Numbered from the stretch's first letter, positions 16,837-26,516 are shown. The stretch: 64,000 nt of DNA from VRUE01 sp963812335 (GCA_963812335.1 CAWEUU010000004.1:620001-684000); one strand, 5' to 3'. Numbers and translations are program-made. Notes: a model not told the origin generated them from the letters alone.

Positions 16837-17733
16837 ATGAGCGGCGCCCAGACGGCTGCCATCCCGCAGCGCCCCGCTGCGCCTTCGCTGCTGCGCGACC
16901 TGGTCACGCTGACCAAGCCGAAGGTGCAGTCGCTGCTGCTCTTCACCACGGTGACGACGATGTACGTGGCCGGCGACCCCTCGCTCGGGCTCGTCCTCCT
17001 CACCTGCCTCGGTGGCGCCCTCTCGGCCGGCGGCGCCGGTGCGATCAACCACGCGATCGACCGCGACATCGACCGCAAGATGGCGCGCACAGCGGGCCGC
17101 CCGGTGGCGAGCGGGCGCATCTCCCCCGCGCTCGCGATCGGCTTCGGCTCGCTGCTCGGCCTCTCCTCCTTCCTGCTGCTCTCGCTGACCGTCAACCCAC
17201 TGGCGGCGGCGCTCTCGCTCTCGGGCCTGTTCGGCTACGTCTTCGTCTACACGCTCTGGCTCAAGCGCGCGACGCCGCAGAACATCGTCATCGGCGGCGC
17301 CGCGGGAGCCGTGCCGCCGCTGGTCGCCTGGGCGGCCGTGACCGGCGGGCTCAGCGGCACCGCCTTCTACCTCTTCGCGATCGTCTTCTTCTGGACGCCG
17401 CCCCACTTCTGGGCGCTCTCACTGCTGATGAAGGACGAGTACGCCAAGGCCGGCGTGCCGATGATGCCGGTGGTGCGCGGCGAGGACGAGACCCGTCGCC
17501 AGATCCTGCTCTACACGATCCTGCTCTACGCCGTGACCCAGCTGCCCTTCTGCGCCGGCGGCTTCGGGGTCGAGTACCTGGTCGCCTCGATGAGCCTCGG
17601 CGCCGGCTTCATCTACTGCGCGGTGAGGCTGTTGCGCAGCGCCGACCGCCGCTGGGCGCTGCGCACCTACCTCTTCTCGCTCGCCTATCTGGCGCTGCTC
17701 TTCCTGGCGATGCCGCTCGACCGGCTGGTCTAG
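16837..17733 (+). CDS. ctaB: Heme O synthase (protoheme IX farnesyltransferase)
   Basis: A 298-residue UbiA-family membrane prenyltransferase. The aspartate-rich motif NHAIDRDIDRKMARTAGRP is at 71-89, and the later segments TPPHFWALSLLMKDEYAKAGVPM are typical of CtaB/CyoE. It attaches farnesyl to protoheme IX to give heme O, the precursor of heme A for the A2-type oxidase encoded on the opposite strand. It lies 16 bases after the degenerate subunit I gene, so heme maturation and that pair appear to share a transcript. Confidence 0.94.
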   Translation: MSGAQTAAIPQRPAAPSLLRDLVTLTKPKVQSLLLFTTVTTMYVAGDPSLGLVLLTCLGGALSAGGAGAINHAIDRDIDRKMARTAGRPVASGRISPALAIGFGSLLGLSSFLLLSLTVNPLAAALSLSGLFGYVFVYTLWLKRATPQNIVIGGAAGAVPPLVAWAAVTGGLSGTAFYLFAIVFFWTPPHFWALSLLMKDEYAKAGVPMMPVVRGEDETRRQILLYTILLYAVTQLPFCAGGFGVEYLVASMSLGAGFIYCAVRLLRSADRRWALRTYLFSLAYLALLFLAMPLDRLV

Positions 17734-17759
17734 CGCCCCTGCCTGATAGAAATCCGGCC

Positions 17760-17873
17760 GTGGACCGCGAGACCTCGAGACGGGACATCCGCGCCGGCCT
17801 GGTGGCCGGCGGCTTTGCCGCAGCGGTCTTCGGCCTCTGCTTTGTCGCCGCAATGCTCTACATCGCCTCATGA
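17760..17873 (+). CDS. Very small single-pass membrane protein in the oxidase locus
   Basis: A 37-residue frame starting GTG at 17760: a basic N-terminus (DRETSRRDIRAG) followed by one membrane helix (about 14-36) ending at TGA. It sits between ctaB and the subunit IV-like gene on the same strand. Position, size and topology fit a minor oxidase subunit or assembly peptide of the kind often missed in annotation. It has no family assignment; support is the clean charge/helix pattern and operon position. Confidence 0.5.
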   Translation: MDRETSRRDIRAGLVAGGFAAAVFGLCFVAAMLYIAS

Positions 17874-17936
17874 GCGCGGAGCGACCAAGCGTGCATCTCC
17901 GGTTCTTCGCGCCGGGAGCGGAGCGCGATCATTGAC

Positions 17937-18224
17937 ATGAGCACCCACCGCGACATCCCGGAGCCGGGCGAGATGGTCTACCCCGCCCGCGCCTCCTGGG
18001 CCCCGCTCTTCTTCGCCTTTGCCGCCGCGCTGACGCTGTGCGGCGTCTTCATCGAGTTCATGGTGCCCGGCTGGATCTACTCGATCATCGGCGGCATCGT
18101 CATGCTCTTCGCGCTGCGCAGCATGGTCCGCGGCGCCACCGGCGACTACTTCCGCCTGCCGCGCAAGCAGCACGTCCGCGGCGCCGTGCTCCCGATCGAA
18201 ACCATCTCCCCACCTCGGTCCTGA
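17937..18224 (+). CDS. Cytochrome c oxidase subunit IV-like small membrane protein
   Basis: A 95-residue protein with two membrane helices (about 22-42 and 45-63) preceded by PEPGEMVYPARASWAP and followed by a basic tail. Size and position match the small actinobacterial subunit IV (CtaF-like) that accompanies aa3 oxidases. It is encoded with ctaB and the degenerate oxidase pair rather than with ctaC/ctaD/ctaE. Which oxidase complex it joins cannot be decided from sequence. Confidence 0.65.
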   Translation: MSTHRDIPEPGEMVYPARASWAPLFFAFAAALTLCGVFIEFMVPGWIYSIIGGIVMLFALRSMVRGATGDYFRLPRKQHVRGAVLPIETISPPRS

Positions 18225-18279
18225 CGTTCTGAGAGCAAGCAGATTGGGGGACGACCGAGGACCCCGAGATGCGCCGCTA

Positions 18280-18678
18280 TCAGGGCGTCAGGCCCGAGGT
18301 GGCGCCGTCGGCGGTCCAGCACCTGACTATGTCGCGGATCGAGAGGATGCCGATCAGCTCGCCCTCCTCGATGACGACGAGGTGGCGGATGCCGCGCGTA
18401 GACATCTCAGAGGCTGCGTGCTCGAGGCTCCAGCCTGGCGCGGCGGCGACGACGCCCTCACTCATGTGGTCGGCGACCCGCTCGACGTCGGGGTCCTGGC
18501 CACGGCCGATCGATTCGAGCAGGTCGCGCTCGGTGACGATGCAGGGCACAGGCTGCTCGTCGTCGTTGACGATGGCCGCGCCGGTCCCCTTCTCGACCAT
18601 CATCCGCGCCGCCTCGCGCAGCCTGTGCGATGGGCCGACGGTCAGAACCACCTCCGACATTCCGTCCCGTACCTCCAC
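18280..18678 (-). CDS. Two-CBS-domain protein
   Basis: A 132-residue protein made of two CBS repeats: VEVRDGMSEVVLTVGPSHRLREAARM to ERDLLESIGRG, then VADHMSEGVVAAAPGWSLEHAA to IGILSIRDIVR. Such tandem modules bind adenosine nucleotides as energy sensors. The GTG at 18678 is preferred over ATG at 18660 because it restores the usual opening of the first CBS repeat. It is read against the flanking oxidase genes (convergent with the subunit IV-like gene, divergent from the cytochrome c gene), so it is probably an independent small transcript. Confidence 0.82.
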   Translation of the reverse strand: MEVRDGMSEVVLTVGPSHRLREAARMMVEKGTGAAIVNDDEQPVPCIVTERDLLESIGRGQDPDVERVADHMSEGVVAAAPGWSLEHAASEMSTRGIRHLVVIEEGELIGILSIRDIVRCWTADGATSGLTP

Positions 18679-18804
18679 TCTGGTCCCTCCCGTTCGCAGT
18701 TCGCGGCTTCGTGAGAATCGCCTCAAGCCTACCCCACCATCATGGCTCGGCAAGCAGCGTTTCAGGCATCCCCGACGTATAGACTCCGGCGCGCCCCGCG
18801 CCGC

Positions 18805-19500
18805 ATGAAGATGTCCAAGCCACGCCACCGCATACGCCCCCTGCTCGCCCTCGCCGCGCTCGCGGCGATCGCCGTCGTGGCCTCCGGCTGCGGCACCAGC
18901 GACGCCGACCCCGAGCGCGGACGGGCGCTGTTCATCCAGAATTGCGGCGTATGCCACGAAATGGCGCAGGCGGGCACGACCGCGCAGATCGGCCCCAACC
19001 TCGACGACGCCTTCGCCGCCGCCCGCGCCGCCGGCCAGACCGACGCGACGATCGCGGGGATCACCGAGGCCCAGATCGAATACCCGCGTCCCAGCACCGC
19101 CAACCCGGCCAACTCGATGCCGGCTAACGTCGTCAGCGGCCAGGACGCCCGCGATGTCGCCGCCTACGTCGGCATGTACGCCGGCGTGCCCGGCGCGGCG
19201 CCGCCCAAGGTGCCCGGCGGGCCCGGCGCACAGGTCTTCGCCAGTAGCGGCTGCGGCGGCTGCCACACGCTCGCCAAAGCCGAATCGGGCGGCGTCACCG
19301 GTCCCAACCTCGATGAAGTGCTGCCCGGCCAGAGCGCGGCGATGGTCGAAGAATCGATCGTCAACCCGAACGCCGAGATCGTCAAGGGCTTCCCCGCCAA
19401 CGTGATGCCCGCCAACTACAAGCAGACGCTGACGCAGAAAGAAGTCGAAGACCTCGTCGAATACCTGCTGCAGAGCACGGGCGGCGGCAAAGGCGGCTGA
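18805..19500 (+). CDS. Diheme cytochrome c lipoprotein
   Basis: A 231-residue exported protein with a basic start, a hydrophobic signal and a lipobox VASGC (Cys29), so it should be anchored to the outer face of the membrane. Two heme c domains follow: Cys47-x-x-Cys50-His51 with axial Met105 (NSMPAN), and Cys150-x-x-Cys153-His154 with axial Met201 (NVMPAN). The repeated MPAN motif suggests an internal duplication. It could carry electrons to the CuA site of the intact oxidase. It lies 44 bases before ctaA. Confidence 0.9.
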   Translation: MKMSKPRHRIRPLLALAALAAIAVVASGCGTSDADPERGRALFIQNCGVCHEMAQAGTTAQIGPNLDDAFAAARAAGQTDATIAGITEAQIEYPRPSTANPANSMPANVVSGQDARDVAAYVGMYAGVPGAAPPKVPGGPGAQVFASSGCGGCHTLAKAESGGVTGPNLDEVLPGQSAAMVEESIVNPNAEIVKGFPANVMPANYKQTLTQKEVEDLVEYLLQSTGGGKGG

Positions 19501-19544
19501 GCCGCCGCGGCGGGGGCCTGGCCGCTGACATCATCTGAGGACGC

Positions 19545-20522
<978 letters not shown>

Positions 20523-20702
20523 CGCCCCGGCGACGACCAGAGCCAAGCCCCACAGCGCCCCGACCAGCGGCGTGCTCAGCAGCGTCAGCGCCACCACCGA
20601 GGCGGCCGCCACCGTAACGATGATCACCCAGCGAAAGACGGCCTGCTCGGAGATCCGCATCGCCTCAGGCTAGCCGCCCCTCGAGCAGCTGACCGGCTTC
20701 AT

Positions 20703-21329
20703 CTACAGGATGTAGACGCTGACGTAGACGATGATCCACATCACGTCTACGAAGTGCCAGTAGATGCCAGGGACCTCTACGCCGAGGTGGTCCTCGGCCT
20801 TGGGGCCGAAGTGGCCGCGGAAGGCACGGATCGTGGCGAAGCTGAGCAGGGCGAGGCCGACGAAGACATGGGCGCCGTGCAGGCCGGTGAGGCCGTAGAA
20901 GATCGAACCGAAGGCAAGGTCACGGGCGCTGAAGCCGATGTGCGCGTACTCGTTTAGCTGGATGAAGAGAAAGGTCGCGCCGAGCATCCAGGTCAGCACG
21001 AGGCCGAGCTTGAGCCCGTTGCGGTGGCCGCGACGGATCGACTCCAGCGCGTAGTGGATCGTGAAGCTCGAGGAAACCAGGATCGCGGTGTTGATCCCGG
21101 CGACGGCGACCGGCAGCTCGTAGGGCTCGGGCGGCCAGGAAGGCGGGTCGACTACGACGCGGAGGAAGAAGTAGGCGGCGAAAAAGGCGCCGAAGAGCAT
21201 GATCTCCGAGACGATGAAGAGCAGGATGCCCAGCGTCTGGCGGTCGATCCGCGAGCTCTGGTTGGCCTCCGGCGGGCCGTGGTGGTGCTCTTCGTGGGAG
21301 TGGTCGACGGCCACGGTTGCGCTCTCCAT
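20703..21329 (-). CDS. ctaE: Cytochrome c oxidase subunit III
   Basis: A 208-residue, five-helix subunit III of the short bacterial type. Recognisable pieces are LFIVSEIMLFGAFFAAYFFLR, NEYAHIGF, FYGLTGLHGAHVFVGL and YWHFVDVMWIIVYV, with the conserved glutamates and histidines of the family. The N-terminus is histidine-rich (VDHSHEEHHHG). It has no cofactor; subunit III stabilises subunit I. The start overlaps the stop of the upstream soluble protein by one base, placing it last in the ctaC-ctaD-x-ctaE run. Confidence 0.93.
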   Translation of the reverse strand: MESATVAVDHSHEEHHHGPPEANQSSRIDRQTLGILLFIVSEIMLFGAFFAAYFFLRVVVDPPSWPPEPYELPVAVAGINTAILVSSSFTIHYALESIRRGHRNGLKLGLVLTWMLGATFLFIQLNEYAHIGFSARDLAFGSIFYGLTGLHGAHVFVGLALLSFATIRAFRGHFGPKAEDHLGVEVPGIYWHFVDVMWIIVYVSVYIL

Positions 21330-22207
21330 CAGGTGTCCTCCCCTCCTCCGGCGACGGCGGCGGCGACCGCCTCGGCCGGCCGGCCGACCTCGAGGTGCTC
21401 GACCTGCTTGTCGGTGATCTCGCGGGTGCGGCCGATCAGGTCCTCGTCGAGCCAGCGCGAGGTCTCGCCGGCGAAGGTCGAGATCAGCACCTCGTCGATG
21501 TTGTAGTGCTCGATCGCGTTCTGCACGGCGTGGAAGGGGTCAGGGCTCATCGGCTGGCCGGTCGCGTCGATGTCGGCACGGTAGAGCTCGGCCAGGGTCG
21601 AGGCGAGGTCGCGAACGATCTCCGGCTCCGAGACGCCCTCGGCGCGCGGGCAGACGATCGTGTAGCGGTGCGGGTGCCCCGCGGCGCGTTCCTTCAGGCG
21701 CTTGACCAGATCCGGCGTCGCGACCGTCTGCGTCGCGACGACGAGCGTGTGGTTCTTCTCCCAGCTGATCGAGTCGTCCTGGACGCGCACCGGGATGTGC
21801 GTCACCGCCACATCGGGCTCGAAGCTGCCCCTGGCCCACTCGACGAGGTCCTTGCGGGCGAGGCCGAAGCGCGTCTCGTAGCGACAGGAGAGCAGCACCT
21901 CCCCCGGTTCGTGGGCGCGGACGGCGTCGTCCAGCGCCAGAGCCGGGTCGCGGTCCATGACCTCGCCGACCGACTCGACCCCGTATTCGGAGAGGATCGA
22001 CATCGTCACCTCGACCCGTGCACGGGCTGCGTCGCGCAACTCGCCGGCGTCGATCAGCTGGCCGACTGCGGGCTGGTTCTGCGGCGCCGCGACGGCGACG
22101 AAGGGCACATTCTCGGCCCGCTCGGCGACCGCCTTAAGCAGCTTGCGCCCACCGGCCACCTCGTTGAGGAAGACGAGCAGGGGCTTTGCCTGCGGCTCGG
22201 GGCTCAC
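21329..22207 (-). CDS. Tandem-domain soluble protein (GabP C-terminal-like) inside the oxidase operon
   Basis: A 292-residue protein without membrane helices, apparently made of two alpha/beta domains: about 1-145 (KPLLVFLNEVAGGRKLLKAV) and 150-275 (HTLVVATQTVATPDLVKRL ending in IDEVLISTFAGETSRWLDEDL). The second domain matches the small soluble module found at the C-terminus of some actinobacterial amino-acid permeases and as stand-alone proteins, distantly similar to universal-stress folds. It overlaps ctaD by four bases and ctaE by one base, so it is translated with the oxidase. Its role is unknown; a regulatory or assembly function is an inference. Confidence 0.7.
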   Translation of the reverse strand: MSPEPQAKPLLVFLNEVAGGRKLLKAVAERAENVPFVAVAAPQNQPAVGQLIDAGELRDAARARVEVTMSILSEYGVESVGEVMDRDPALALDDAVRAHEPGEVLLSCRYETRFGLARKDLVEWARGSFEPDVAVTHIPVRVQDDSISWEKNHTLVVATQTVATPDLVKRLKERAAGHPHRYTIVCPRAEGVSEPEIVRDLASTLAELYRADIDATGQPMSPDPFHAVQNAIEHYNIDEVLISTFAGETSRWLDEDLIGRTREITDKQVEHLEVGRPAEAVAAAVAGGGEDT

Positions 22208-24108
22208 GCCTGACCCACCACGGTCGGCTCGGGCTCGGAGACCTCGGCGCCCTCGTCGCCCATGATCGCGTGGCGCGCACCCGGGACGCCGAACTCATAG
22301 GGCCCGCCGACGACCCGCGGGATCTCGTCGAAGTTGAAGATCGGCGGCGGCGAGGAGACCTGCCACTCGATCGAGTTCGCCCGCCACGGGTTGGCGCCGG
22401 CGCGCGGCCCGAAGCGCCAGCTGACGATCATGTTGTAGAGGAAGACCAGCTGGACGGCGCCGAGCATGAAGGCGAAGATGCTGATCAGCAGGTTCCAGTT
22501 GCCGAACTGCGCGGCGTAGTCGGCGACGCGCCGGGGCATCCCGTCCATCCCCACCCAATGCATCGGGATGAAGGTGCCCCATGTGCCCACCACCGTGCCC
22601 CAGAAATGCACGCGGCCGAGTTTCTCGTCGTACATCCGCCCCGTCATCTTCGGGAACCAGTGATAGACGCCGGCGAAAATCGTGAAGACCGAGCCGCCGA
22701 AGAGCACGAAGTGGATGTGGGCGACGATGAAGTAGGTGTCCGAGACGTGGATGTCGATCGGCACCATGCCGAGCATGACCCCGCTGATCCCGCCGATCGT
22801 GAAGGTGACGATGAAGGCAAGCGAGAACAGCATCGCCGTCGAGTAGGTGTGGATCTTGCCGAAGTAGAGCGTGCCCAGCCAGGAGAAGATCTTGATCCCG
22901 GTCGGCACCGCGATCAGCAGCGTCGTGATCATCATCGGCACGCGCAGCCAGCTGAACATGCCGGCGACGAACATGTGGTGCGCCCAGACCGAGTAGCTGA
23001 GCACGACGATCCCGATCAACGCCAGCGCCATCAGCCGGTAGCCGAAGATCGGTTTGCGGGCGTGGGTCGAGATGACCTCTGAGATGATCCCGAACCCGGG
23101 CAGCATCATGATGTAGACGGCAGGGTGCGAGTAGAACCAGAAGATGTGCTGGTAGCTGATCACGTCGCCGCCGCCCGCGAACTGGAAGAACTGGGTGCCG
23201 AGGGCGCGATCGAAAAGGACCATGAACTGGGCGCCGGCGATGAACGGCGTCGCGGCGACGACCAGCAGCGAGGTCGAGAGGTTTGCCCAGACCAGCAGCG
23301 GCATGCGCCAGAAGGTCATTCCGGGCGCACGCATGGTGATTATCGTGACCAGGAAGTTGAGCGCGGTCGCGATTGAGGAGGCCCCCGCGAACTGCACTCC
23401 CAGGTTGAAGAACGACTGGCCCAGCGGCGCTCCGGTGGAGAGCGGCGCGTAGCCGGTCCAGCCGGCGTCGAAGGCGCCGCCGGGGGCGAGGTAGCTGCCG
23501 ATGAAGAGCAGGCCGGCGAGCGGCAGCATCCAGAAGCTGAGCGCGTTGAGCCGGGGGAAGGCCATATCCGGCGCGCCGATCATCAGCGGCAGCACGTAGT
23601 TGGCGAGCCCAGCGAAGACCGGGATGACGAAGACGAAGATCATCAGTACCGCATGGGTCGAGAAGAGCCCGTTGAAGGTCGCCGCATCGACGATCTGCGA
23701 GCCCGGCTGGGCGAGCTCGGCGCGGATCAGCATCGCCAGCAGGCCGCCGATGAAGAAGAAGAAGAAGGTCGTGACGACGTACTGGATGCCGATCACCTTG
23801 TGATCGGTGTTGAAGCGGAAGTAGTCCTTCCAGCTCTTGGCGCCGTGCTGGGAGTGGTCGTCGGGGATCGTCGGCATCCCCGCCGCCCAGCGCAGCCAGT
23901 AGTCGAAGCAGCCGAAGCCGGCGAGAAAGCCGAGTGGAGCGGTCACCAGCGGGACTACTACGTGCGGGTAGCCGGTCTGCTCGGTCTGCCAGATCGGCAG
24001 CCCGGAGACCTCGCGCAGGATGACGACGAGGCCGACGCCGAAGGCGGCCGCCGCCATCGCGCCGAGCAGGCCTCGAATCCATCCCGGTTGCTTGATCGCA
24101 GCAGCCAT
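22204..24108 (-). CDS. ctaD: Cytochrome c oxidase subunit I, A2-type heme-copper oxidase
   Basis: A 634-residue catalytic subunit. All ligands are present: His152 and His466 (low-spin heme), His464 (high-spin heme), His328, His377 and His378 (CuB) and the cross-linking Tyr332. The motif YSHPAVY lacks the glutamate of A1 enzymes and carries the YS pair of the A2 subfamily; Lys406 of the K-channel is kept. An N-terminal extension of about 100 residues adds two extra membrane helices before the conserved TDHKVIG start. It reduces O2 to water while pumping protons. A GGAGG ribosome site precedes the ATG. Confidence 0.96.
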   Translation of the reverse strand: MAAAIKQPGWIRGLLGAMAAAAFGVGLVVILREVSGLPIWQTEQTGYPHVVVPLVTAPLGFLAGFGCFDYWLRWAAGMPTIPDDHSQHGAKSWKDYFRFNTDHKVIGIQYVVTTFFFFFIGGLLAMLIRAELAQPGSQIVDAATFNGLFSTHAVLMIFVFVIPVFAGLANYVLPLMIGAPDMAFPRLNALSFWMLPLAGLLFIGSYLAPGGAFDAGWTGYAPLSTGAPLGQSFFNLGVQFAGASSIATALNFLVTIITMRAPGMTFWRMPLLVWANLSTSLLVVAATPFIAGAQFMVLFDRALGTQFFQFAGGGDVISYQHIFWFYSHPAVYIMMLPGFGIISEVISTHARKPIFGYRLMALALIGIVVLSYSVWAHHMFVAGMFSWLRVPMMITTLLIAVPTGIKIFSWLGTLYFGKIHTYSTAMLFSLAFIVTFTIGGISGVMLGMVPIDIHVSDTYFIVAHIHFVLFGGSVFTIFAGVYHWFPKMTGRMYDEKLGRVHFWGTVVGTWGTFIPMHWVGMDGMPRRVADYAAQFGNWNLLISIFAFMLGAVQLVFLYNMIVSWRFGPRAGANPWRANSIEWQVSSPPPIFNFDEIPRVVGGPYEFGVPGARHAIMGDEGAEVSEPEPTVVGQA

Positions 24109-24129
24109 CAGATCGCCTCCATTATGCCT

Positions 24130-24951
24130 CTACGCCCCGCCCGCTCCGAGCGGGACCGGATCGGTTTCGGTATCGCGACGGATCGTTTCCAGGTACGGAT
24201 CTGGCACGGTTTCCTCCAGGCTGGCGATCCACGCGCGGAATTTGGCCGGCGGCTCGACCACGACCTTCGCCCGCATCGCGGCGTGGCCGAGACCGCAGAG
24301 CTCGGTGCAGATCAGCTGATAGGCGCCGGGCTTGTCCGGGGTGACGATCGCGGTCGTCGTGATCCCCGGCACGTTGTCTTTCTTGATCCGCCACTCGGGG
24401 ACCCAGAACGAGTGCAGGACGTCGAGCGCGTGCATCTTGAAGTGAACCTGGCGACCGAGCGGGACGTGCAGCTCGCCCTCCGCGTAGGGGTTTACTTCGC
24501 CGGCGGCGTTTTCCTTGCCCGGGTAGCCGAAGCTCCAGGCGAACTGCTGCGAGAAGACGTCGACCGTGAGCGGGTTCTTGGCCGGCTCTTCGATCTGGTC
24601 AAGAACCGACCAGCTGTAGCCGGCGGCGAAGAGCACGATCACGGTCGGGATCAGCGTCCAGGCGATCTCGAGCCGTGTGTTGCCGTGGATCGGCTCGCCG
24701 TCGGATTCGTCGCCCGGCTTGGCTTTGAATTTCCACAGGGCGTAGAAGAGCATCACCATCACCAGCGAGAAGACGAAGGCCGAGAGCACGATCATCACGT
24801 CGAGCAGCGTGTCGATCTTCGGAGCGGCCGTGGAGGCCTGCTGGCCGTCCCAGTTGACCTGCAGCATGACCACGGATATCGCCGCAGCGAGAACCAGCGT
24901 GGCGGCGAACATCTTCGCTATCGGGAGGCGGCCCATCACGTCAGGAATCAT
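24130..24951 (-). CDS. ctaC: Cytochrome c oxidase subunit II with intact CuA site
   Basis: A 273-residue subunit II: N-terminal signal/anchor, a second membrane helix, then the cupredoxin domain. CuA ligands His180, Cys215, Cys219, His223 and Met226 (LICTELCGLGHAAM) are all present, so it accepts electrons from cytochrome c. The start may be ATG at 24951 or at 24936 (MGRLPIAKM). It heads the minus-strand oxidase operon, 21 bases before ctaD. Its intact CuA site contrasts with the ligand-less paralogue at 14434-15138. Confidence 0.94.
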   Translation of the reverse strand: MIPDVMGRLPIAKMFAATLVLAAAISVVMLQVNWDGQQASTAAPKIDTLLDVMIVLSAFVFSLVMVMLFYALWKFKAKPGDESDGEPIHGNTRLEIAWTLIPTVIVLFAAGYSWSVLDQIEEPAKNPLTVDVFSQQFAWSFGYPGKENAAGEVNPYAEGELHVPLGRQVHFKMHALDVLHSFWVPEWRIKKDNVPGITTTAIVTPDKPGAYQLICTELCGLGHAAMRAKVVVEPPAKFRAWIASLEETVPDPYLETIRRDTETDPVPLGAGGA

Positions 24952-25020
24952 CCTTCGCTCGCTGGCGACGAATCGGATATGGACGCTGCGCTCGCTCCGG
25001 ACTCATGGCGGGGGCGCATT

Positions 25021-26484
25021 CTATGCAAGCGGCAGACGGTCAAGGTCGCCCCGCGACGCAGCGATGACCCGACGCGCCACGCCCTCCCAGCTCCAGAGCC
25101 GCTGTGCGGTCTCGACCAACGCCCCCCGCGCCCCATCCCGCTCGGCCTCGGGCAGCGCCAGCCAGCGATTCAGCCGCGCCGCGATCGCCCCGACCGCACC
25201 CTCCCCAACCGGGAAGGAGACCAGATCAGCGACCTCGGTCGGCAGCGCAGCCGCGAGCTGCCGCGACACCTCCCGCATCCCCGAGTGCCCCGCCGAGACC
25301 GGCAGCACTCCGCAGGCGGCCGCCTCCGCGGCGACCATCCCGAACGCCTCGGGGAAGGTGCTCGGCATCACCAGCGCCTCCGCTCCAGGCAGCAGCTCCG
25401 CCACCTCGTCGTGCTCCAGCCGCCCGAGCCACTCGACCGACGCCGCCATCCCCTTCGCCGCCTCCAGGTAGCCCGCGGGCGGATCGGCCAAGAACGAGCT
25501 CAGGATCGAAAGCGGTTCCGCGGAACCGCCCTCGAGCCCCCACCCCAGCTCGGCCACCTCCCGCGCATCGTCCAAATCCCCCCGATCGAGCGCCCCCAGC
25601 AAACGCCGCAACCCGTCCTCGTACTCCCCGTAGCCAGCCACCTGCAGCCGCGCCTCCGGATGCTCAGCTTTCACCAGCGGCCACGCGGCAATCAGCAGAT
25701 CAACCCCCTTGGACACGATCAACTTCCCGACAAACACGACCCGCTCGTCCGCGGGTGGCGCGGGGTGGGGTACCCGGCGCGGCGCGGCGTCCGTTTTTCG
25801 CCCCACCGGCTCAGCGGGTGCGACCTCCCGGTCCTCTGGCAAAAAACCCAGCGCCTCGCCGGGTACCCCACCCCGCGACAGGACCCGCGGCCGAAAGCGC
25901 TCCGGATCTAATCCCGGGGGCCCTGACCGCGTCTTCTCACGAAGCCCCTCGACATCCGGCAGCGCCGCCCAAAGCGACTCGGCCGTATGCCGCGAGCCGA
26001 CCAGAACGCAGGACGCCGCCTCCATGCCTTCTTCCGCGTAGGGCAGGAACCGCGGATCGGGTTTGACCGTGTACTCGAGTGCCGAGCCGTGGACCTTGGC
26101 GGCAAAGTCGCCGATGGCGGCGCGGGCGAGGATGCACGGGCCCATCACGAGATGCCCGGCGAGCGCGGCGTCAAAGCCGCCGACAGAATCGGCCACCGTG
26201 CGCACCGCGGCTACGTTGGCGCCCAGGTAGCTGTCGAGCTCCTCGTCGCTCAGCTCCGGGAAGGCCCTGACCTCGAAGCCCTCGTAGGGATCCTTCACAT
26301 AGACGGGCAGCAGGCCGCCGATGTCGGGAATGTGGATCTCGACGCCTTCGATCTCCATGCCACGCTCCTGGCAGAGCAGGTGGACTTCGTGGCCCAGCTT
26401 GGCCAGTGCCCGCGCCAGGTTCGCGGTGTAGATGTTGCTGCCGGTACCGCGCAGCATGTAGCCGTGGAAGAGCAGGACGCGCAT
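25021..26484 (-). CDS. GT4-family glycosyltransferase with a palindromic insert in the interdomain linker
   Basis: A 487-residue GT-B glycosyltransferase. The N-terminal domain begins MRVLLFHGYMLRGTGSNIYTA; the donor-binding C-terminal domain begins VVFVGKLIVSKGVDLL at about 248 and holds the EX7E-like motif PSTFPEAFGMVAAEAAA. Sugar donor and acceptor are unknown. Residues about 199-246, exactly between the two domains, are encoded by a foldback repeat (25749-25890) and give a low-complexity Pro/Arg/Gly linker. Start ATG at 26484. It is separate from the oxidase operon downstream, although only 69 bases lie between them. Confidence 0.85.
   Translation of the reverse strand: MRVLLFHGYMLRGTGSNIYTANLARALAKLGHEVHLLCQERGMEIEGVEIHIPDIGGLLPVYVKDPYEGFEVRAFPELSDEELDSYLGANVAAVRTVADSVGGFDAALAGHLVMGPCILARAAIGDFAAKVHGSALEYTVKPDPRFLPYAEEGMEAASCVLVGSRHTAESLWAALPDVEGLREKTRSGPPGLDPERFRPRVLSRGGVPGEALGFLPEDREVAPAEPVGRKTDAAPRRVPHPAPPADERVVFVGKLIVSKGVDLLIAAWPLVKAEHPEARLQVAGYGEYEDGLRRLLGALDRGDLDDAREVAELGWGLEGGSAEPLSILSSFLADPPAGYLEAAKGMAASVEWLGRLEHDEVAELLPGAEALVMPSTFPEAFGMVAAEAAACGVLPVSAGHSGMREVSRQLAAALPTEVADLVSFPVGEGAVGAIAARLNRWLALPEAERDGARGALVETAQRLWSWEGVARRVIAASRGDLDRLPLA
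25749..25890. repeat. Foldback (palindromic) element inside glycosyltransferase gene
   Basis: A perfect 21-base inverted repeat, 25759-25779 against 25857-25877. Outside it, after a small bulge, lies a further 8-base pair CCGCGGGT (25749-25756) / ACCCGCGG (25883-25890). Inside, the arms remain partly complementary for about 25-30 more bases (both carry a run of five or six T, or A on the other arm). The whole could fold into one long hairpin. It is read through in frame without stops. The right end CCCCGCGACAGGACCCGCGG recurs at 42298-42317. Confidence 0.8.
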
Positions 26485-26516
26485 CGTTGCCGGGCAACCT
26501 ATTAGTCTTCCCCACC

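Noticed and set aside
23653..25911. A 752-codon plus-strand frame across ctaD, ctaC and the glycosyltransferase
   Set aside because: It is antisense to strongly supported oxidase genes and shows the composition of a shadow frame; no domain is recognisable.
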